Shown piece by piece: positions 51,317-55,393 of a stretch of DNA of 55,393 nucleotides. The DNA is taken from the NCBI GenBank assembly GCA_022823305.1, contig JAJDXK010000079.1, positions 1 through 55,393 of the forward strand, in the 5' to 3' direction. Each line of letters opens with the position of its first letter. Position 1 is the stretch's first letter. Both the position numbers and the translations under genes were made by a program. The notes under the pieces were generated by a model. That model saw only the letters and a list, made by a program, of their open reading frames with translations, did not search any database and was not told where the DNA came from. Origin of the DNA: Alphaproteobacteria bacterium. Lineage in GTDB: Bacteria > Pseudomonadota > Alphaproteobacteria > UBA828.

Positions 51317-52573
51317 CTAGTTCCCGAACGCCACCGCCCGGACCTCCTCGATCCGTTCGTCCTCGGTGAAGCGCCAGATGCCGATGTGACCGCGGCGCAG
51401 ATCGCCGTTCCCGTCCCAGTCCATGCTGCCCGAGGCGCCCTCGTAATCGACCTCCCCGCCGTCGGCGAGAATGCGAAGCGCATCGGCGATGCCGCTCGGG
51501 CCGACGTGCACGACGGTACCCGGCGAGGCGCCCACCGCGCGCAGCCGGTCGCGGATCGCGGCGCCGTCCAATCGGCCCGCCGCCTGCGCCGCGAGCGCCA
51601 GGGCGACCGTGGCGTCGTAGGCCTCCTTGACGTAGGCGAGCACCGGTAGCGCCCCGTACTCGGCGACCCAGGCCGCCTCCCACGCTGCGGACGCGGCGCT
51701 CTCCGGCGCCGACGCCGGCCCGGTGCCGTACATGTTGCCGAGGCGGGCGCCGCCCAGGGCGTGGACCAGGCTCGGCCGCTTGGCGCCGTCGCCGAACACG
51801 AAGTGGTCGTAAAGGCCGTTGTCGATCGCCTCGCGGACCATGGCGAGCGCCGCCGTCTCGAAGGAAATCACCACCAGAGCCTGCGCGCCCCCGCTCGCGG
51901 ACTCGCGCAGCGCGCTCAGGAACTCGGTCTCACCAGGGTCCACCGGGACGGCCTTGACGGGACCGTCCCAGGCAGCTTCGAAGGCGGCGGCGAGGCCCCG
52001 CCCCCAGGGGTCGTCGACATGGAGCAGGCCGACGTTGTCGAAGCCCCGCTCGCGCGCGAGACGGGCGAGGACGGGTCCCTGGGAAACGTCGGAAAGCGCG
52101 GTCCGAAACAGGAAATCGTTGTCGGCGACGGCGGTCAGCGCCGGCGACGTGGCCGAGAAGCTGACGGTGGGGATGGAGGCGGGACCGGTCACCTGCTCGG
52201 CCACCGGCAGCGCGCTGGCGCTGGCGTTGGGGCCGACGATGGCATGGACGCCCTCGACCTCGACGAGACGCCGTGCCGCCGCGACCGCCTTCTCCGGGTC
52301 CGCCGTGGCGTCGGCGACCGCGACCGCCACGGGCAGGCCGAACACGCCGCCGCCTTCGTTGACATGCTTGATCGCGAGCTCGAACGCCCGCTGCCTGTCC
52401 CTGTAGACCTCCGCCGAGCCACTGCTCAGGTCCAGCAGCAGTCCGATCTTGAGCGCCGTTGCTTCGTCCGCCCGTGCCGCCGCCGCGCCGGTCAGCGACA
52501 TGCCCTCCGCACCCAGCAGCATTCCGATCACAAACGTCCAGACGGCTGCCCGGTCGCACAAGCTGCGGATCAT
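51317..52573 (-). CDS. ABC transporter substrate-binding protein (LivK-like, periplasmic binding type I)
   Basis: A periplasmic binding protein of 418 residues for amino acids or related compounds. A signal peptide (about 10-38, with GAAAARADE) is followed by LKIGLLLDLSSGSAEVYRDR, the usual Leu/Ile/Val-binding start. GPNASASALPVAEQV and LGIRG-type hinge equivalents follow, and the second lobe contains AYVKEAYDATVALALAA. No permease or ATPase gene flanks it, so it is an orphan serving a remote transporter or a sensor. It converges on the carboxypeptidase gene, with repeat copy 3 between them. A 272-bp gap upstream holds no visible gene. Confidence 0.88.
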   Translation of the reverse strand: MIRSLCDRAAVWTFVIGMLLGAEGMSLTGAAAARADEATALKIGLLLDLSSGSAEVYRDRQRAFELAIKHVNEGGGVFGLPVAVAVADATADPEKAVAAARRLVEVEGVHAIVGPNASASALPVAEQVTGPASIPTVSFSATSPALTAVADNDFLFRTALSDVSQGPVLARLARERGFDNVGLLHVDDPWGRGLAAAFEAAWDGPVKAVPVDPGETEFLSALRESASGGAQALVVISFETAALAMVREAIDNGLYDHFVFGDGAKRPSLVHALGGARLGNMYGTGPASAPESAASAAWEAAWVAEYGALPVLAYVKEAYDATVALALAAQAAGRLDGAAIRDRLRAVGASPGTVVHVGPSGIADALRILADGGEVDYEGASGSMDWDGNGDLRRGHIGIWRFTEDERIEEVRAVAFGN

Positions 52574-52845
52574 TGGGCGCCTCCTCCATTCCGACGCGCA
52601 ACGGTGGAGGCCGGCTCACCATGCGCGTCGCGATCGACCTTCAAAATGCCGCGCCCTCCCCCCCAGTCCGGAAGCATGCCCAGGCTCAAGGACGATCATC
52701 GAGCCGGGGAGATTCCGCAAGTTCCGGCGTTATGGGCGTCAAGTGCGGATACGCGCGCAGGGGTGCGCGATGCGAGCGCCCGGCGGTTGAGGGGTATGAA
52801 ACGAGGCGGGACAGGGACCGGGATGGGTGGCGGCCGCGAGAGCGT

Positions 52846-53790
52846 TCAGGAGCCGGCGCCGGGGCGAAGGCCCGATTCGGCGATGGCCTCGGCGCAGGCC
52901 TGCTCGCCGTGGGGCGCCATCAGGTGCGCGCCGGCGACGCCGTCGATCTCGCGCAGCTCCTGGAGCAGCTCGACGCAGATGCGGATCCCCTCGGCGCGCG
53001 GGTCGCTGGCGCCGTCGAGGCGGGCGATGACGTCGTCGGGGATGTGAACGCCGAAGAGGTTCTCGTTCATCCAGCGCGCCGAGCGCGCCGAGCGAATCGG
53101 CCCGATGCCGACGATGATGTGGGTGCGCTCGGGAATCCCGTGGTCGCCGAGCCAGGCGAGGTAGCGCCGGAGCATCCCCAGGTCGAAGCAGAACTGGGTC
53201 TGGAAGAAGTCCGCGCCGGCGTCGATCTTGGCCCGGAGGCCGGCCGGCTCGCTGCCCGCCTGCGGCTCGCGCGGCGCATCGGCGCCGCCGATCAGCAGCC
53301 GGGGCGGGGCGCTGAGCGCGCGCCCGCCGGGAAGCACCGCCTCGTCCCGCATGGCGCGGACCAGCGCCATGAACTCGTTGGACTTGAGGTCGAAGACCGG
53401 CTTCGCGTCGGGCTGGTCGCCGGCCTCGACCGAATCGCCGGTGAGGCAGAGCAGGCTGTGCACGCCGAGCGCCGCCGCCCCCAGCACATCGGCCTCCAGC
53501 GCGAGGCGGTTGCGGTCGCGCATGGTGAACTGGATCACCGGCTCGATGCCGGCCTGCGCCAGAATCGCCGCGGTCGCAAGCGGCGAGAGATGGGCGCGCG
53601 CGCCGGCCCCGTCGAGCACGTTGACGGCGTCCGCGAGCCCCTTGAGACAGCCGGCGCGGGCCAGCACGTCGGCCGGGTCCGCCGAATCGGGCGGGCCGGT
53701 CTCCGCCGTGATGGCGAAGTCGCCCGCGCGCAGCACCCGCTCCAGCCGTCCTGCGCTCTTCGTCCCGTCGGCCATCGTCCTCTCCGCCAT
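52846..53790 (-). CDS. Methylenetetrahydrofolate reductase (MetF) family protein
   Basis: A cytoplasmic TIM-barrel flavoprotein that reduces methylene-tetrahydrofolate to methyl-tetrahydrofolate, or a related one-carbon enzyme. The N-terminus contains FAITAETGPPDSADP, with the catalytic Glu of the E-x-x-P type motif. HSLLCLTGDSVEAGDQ (flavin contact) and GADFFQTQFCFDLGML with the conserved Gln follow. Several starts are possible: ATG 53790 (used, 314 residues), ATG 53775 and GTG 53829. It is about 80 bp downstream of recR on the same strand. It may be a MetF-like homologue rather than the housekeeping enzyme. Confidence 0.85.
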   Translation of the reverse strand: MAERTMADGTKSAGRLERVLRAGDFAITAETGPPDSADPADVLARAGCLKGLADAVNVLDGAGARAHLSPLATAAILAQAGIEPVIQFTMRDRNRLALEADVLGAAALGVHSLLCLTGDSVEAGDQPDAKPVFDLKSNEFMALVRAMRDEAVLPGGRALSAPPRLLIGGADAPREPQAGSEPAGLRAKIDAGADFFQTQFCFDLGMLRRYLAWLGDHGIPERTHIIVGIGPIRSARSARWMNENLFGVHIPDDVIARLDGASDPRAEGIRICVELLQELREIDGVAGAHLMAPHGEQACAEAIAESGLRPGAGS

Positions 53791-53871
53791 GTTCACGAGC
53801 CGGGCCTCCCGCGGCCGGCGGGCGACCATAGAGGGCGGCTGTCAGACAATCCAGGACAATGCGGCGCCGCT

Positions 53872-54468
53872 TCAGAGAAGGCGCTGGCGTGCCTTGAGCG
53901 CGGTGCCCAGCGTGCCGTCGTCGAGGTAGTCGAGCTCGCCGCCCACCGGCAGGCCGTGGGCGAGGCGGGAGACGGCGACATCGCACGCGGCCAGCCGGTC
54001 GGTCAGGTAGTGCGCCGTCGTCTGCCCGTCCACCGTGGCGCTGGTGGCGAGGATGATCTCGCTCACCTCCGGCGCCTCGGCCCGGGCGACGAGGCCGGCG
54101 ATGGCGAGGTCCTCCGGCCCGACCCCGTCGAGCGCGGACAGCAGGCCGCCCAGCACGTGATAGCGTCCGCGGAACATCAGCGTGCGCTCCAGTGCCCACA
54201 GGTCCGCCACCTGCTCGACGACGCAGATGGCCGAGCGGTCGCGCTCGGGATCGGCGCAGATGGCGCAGGGGTCCTGGGCATCGAGATTGCCGCAGACGGT
54301 GCAAGCGCGGACGCTCTCGGCCGCGCTGCGGAGCGCGGCGAGCAGCGGCTCCAGGTGCGAGTCGCGCCGCTCCAGCAGGTGCAGGGCGGCGCGGCGGGCG
54401 GAGCGCGGCCCGAGGCCGGGAAGCTTGCCGAGATGGCCGACCAGTCGTTCGATCGCAGGGCTGGTCAT
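53872..54468 (-). CDS. recR: Recombination mediator RecR
   Basis: A cytoplasmic DNA-repair protein of 198 residues that works with RecF and RecO to load RecA on gapped DNA. An N-terminal helix-hairpin-helix ([18 protein letters not shown]) is followed by a four-Cys zinc site at C56, C59, C68 and C71. A Toprim domain comes next ([13 protein letters not shown] and [19 protein letters not shown]), then a Walker-B-like C-terminal stretch. Length and order are standard. It belongs to the conserved dnaX-ybaB-recR cluster, here with a 143-bp gap after ybaB. Confidence 0.97.
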   Translation of the reverse strand: MTSPAIERLVGHLGKLPGLGPRSARRAALHLLERRDSHLEPLLAALRSAAESVRACTVCGNLDAQDPCAICADPERDRSAICVVEQVADLWALERTLMFRGRYHVLGGLLSALDGVGPEDLAIAGLVARAEAPEVSEIILATSATVDGQTTAHYLTDRLAACDVAVSRLAHGLPVGGELDYLDDGTLGTALKARQRLL

Positions 54469-54611
54469 CGCGAAACCGTCAGCGCCGGCCGCGGCCTCTG
54501 TGCGCGCCGCCCCTTACCCCGTCATGGCTGGAACAAGTCCGGCCATGACGGCGTATTGCCATGAGATCGGACAAGGCGCACACCGATGCGGTTCGAGGCG
54601 AACGCCCGAAA

Positions 54612-54935
54612 CTACATACCGAGGTCGAGGCCCGGCGGCAGCTTGAGGCCGCCGGTGACCTCGGCCATCCGCTCCTGCACGAGCTGCTCCACCTTGGCCT
54701 TGCCGTCGTTGAAGGCGGCGACGATCAGGTCTTCCAGCATCTCCACCTCGTCGCCCTGCACCAGCGAGGGGTCGATGGAGAGGCGGCGCATCGCGCCCTT
54801 GCCGGTGAGCGTCACGCGCACCAGCCCGCCGCCGGCCGCGCCCTCGACCTCGAGCGCGCCCAGGCTCTCCTGCAGCTCGGCCATCCGGGTCTGCATCTCC
54901 TGGGCCTGCTTCAGCATCTTGCCGATGTTCTTCAT
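54612..54935 (-). CDS. YbaB/EbfC family nucleoid-associated protein
   Basis: A 107-residue DNA-binding protein of the YbaB/EbfC family. The N-terminal amphipathic helix (MKNIGKMLKQAQEMQTRMAE) is followed by the beta-rich core with VRVTLTGKGAMRRLSIDPSL and a C-terminal helix VEQLVQERMAEVTGGL. It acts as a small dimeric nucleoid-associated protein. Its ATG overlaps the dnaX stop by four bases (ATGA), so it is translated with dnaX, as in most bacteria. Confidence 0.96.
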   Translation of the reverse strand: MKNIGKMLKQAQEMQTRMAELQESLGALEVEGAAGGGLVRVTLTGKGAMRRLSIDPSLVQGDEVEMLEDLIVAAFNDGKAKVEQLVQERMAEVTGGLKLPPGLDLGM

Positions 54936-55393
54936 GAGGACTGGCCTCCGTCGTTTGCGTCGCCCGGCGCCGGCTCTCGCGCGGGGCGGTGCACCGCGCG
55001 CACCTGCGCGCCGGGGAAGGCGTCGAGCACCCGGCGCACCAGCGGGTGCTCCAGCGCCGCCTTGTCGGCCGCTGCTTGCGCGGCTTTCTCCCGCTCGTCA
55101 AGCGTGGGCGCGCCGCCGTCCTCGCTGAGCGCGATCATCCAGCGCTCGCCGGTCCATTCCTCCAGCTTCTCCTGCAGCAGGGCGAGCATCTTGCGGTCCG
55201 GCGCGCGCACGCAGTTGATCTCGAGGGTGCCGGTGGCGACGCGCACCGGGCGCACCTCGGTCCTGAGCCAGGCGCCGAGGATGGGCTCGCGGTGCTCCTC
55301 CGCCAGCGCCGCGATGTCGTCCAGCGAGGCCACGTGCGGGCGCAGGGCGGCCTCGGCGGTCGGCGCCGGCGCCGGGTCGGGAGCCGGCGGGGC
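54932..55393 (-). CDS. dnaX: DNA polymerase III subunit gamma/tau, C-terminal part (cut by window edge)
   Basis: The 3' end of the clamp-loader gene; the frame stays open to the right edge of the window, so the gene starts outside. The visible part opens with a Pro/Ala-rich linker (PAPDPAPAPT). It then shows a C-terminal domain of about 130 residues: SLDDIAALAEEHREPILGAW, EINCVRAPDRKMLALLQEKL and AALEHPLVRRVLDAFPGAQV. The last is the HPLV-containing tail typical of alphaproteobacterial DnaX. The four-base overlap with ybaB and the following recR confirm the assignment. Confidence 0.9.
   Translation of the reverse strand, partial: APPAPDPAPAPTAEAALRPHVASLDDIAALAEEHREPILGAWLRTEVRPVRVATGTLEINCVRAPDRKMLALLQEKLEEWTGERWMIALSEDGGAPTLDEREKAAQAAADKAALEHPLVRRVLDAFPGAQVRAVHRPAREPAPGDANDGGQSS

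Overview
The window is chromosomal DNA from a very GC-rich alphaproteobacterium, with third codon positions almost always G or C. Gene order points the same way: dnaX-ybaB-recR, rsmB-heparinase II/III-rpe, membrane-anchored cytochrome c beside kdsB, and tkt-gap-pgk-class I aldolase. KdsB implies lipopolysaccharide, so the cell is Gram-negative. A Rhodospirillales-like lineage would fit, but the sequence alone does not settle the order. I see no tRNA, rRNA, CRISPR array, prophage or insertion sequence. The window reads as core chromosome dense in transporters.

Layout. 1-4109: two permeases and two ATPases of a CUT1-type ABC importer. The two ATPases have lost complementary motifs. 4206-7070: an intradiol ring-cleavage dioxygenase, then a divergent Amt ammonium channel with a small one-helix membrane protein. 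7370-10536 (minus): a DsbA/ScsC-like oxidoreductase, two EamA transporters and a two-helix small protein. 10718-13637: a complete TRAP transporter (P, Q, M). 13663-20451: an AcoX-type NAD-kinase-like protein (minus), then an overlapping plus-strand operon of NUDIX hydrolase, RND adaptor, RND pump and endonuclease V. 20474-27328 (minus): small basic protein, cold-shock protein, heparinase-like protein, rpe, rsmB, an enolase-superfamily dehydratase and a PQQ-type sugar dehydrogenase.

27454-30402 (plus): an atypical-composition endonuclease/exonuclease/phosphatase protein, an isochorismatase-like hydrolase, an internally deleted TAXI-type TRAP binding protein and a metallophosphatase. 30459-31960 (minus): an SDR oxidoreductase and a membrane cytochrome c. 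32101-39261 (plus): kdsB with DUF924, then a central-carbon operon tkt-gap-pgk-unknown-fba. 39404-42393: a DUF6506-like protein (minus), a nucleoside hydrolase and a VWA/J-domain pair. 42415-47086: a UGT-like glycosyltransferase, a stand-alone FtsH-type M41 peptidase with no AAA+ module, an acyl-CoA dehydrogenase and two tandem cupins. 47278-51205: galU and phosphomannomutase/phosphoglucomutase (nucleotide-sugar supply), then a D-Ala-D-Ala carboxypeptidase with a SPOR domain. 51317-55393 (minus): a LivK-like binding protein, a MetF-family reductase, recR, ybaB and the 3' end of dnaX.

The observations most worth following are the asymmetric ABC ATPase pair, the isolated M41 protease, the Amt-linked small membrane protein, the TAXI protein missing its middle, the conserved unknown inside the glycolytic operon, and a family of palindromic repeats. 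All three copies of that repeat sit between the 3' ends of convergent genes.
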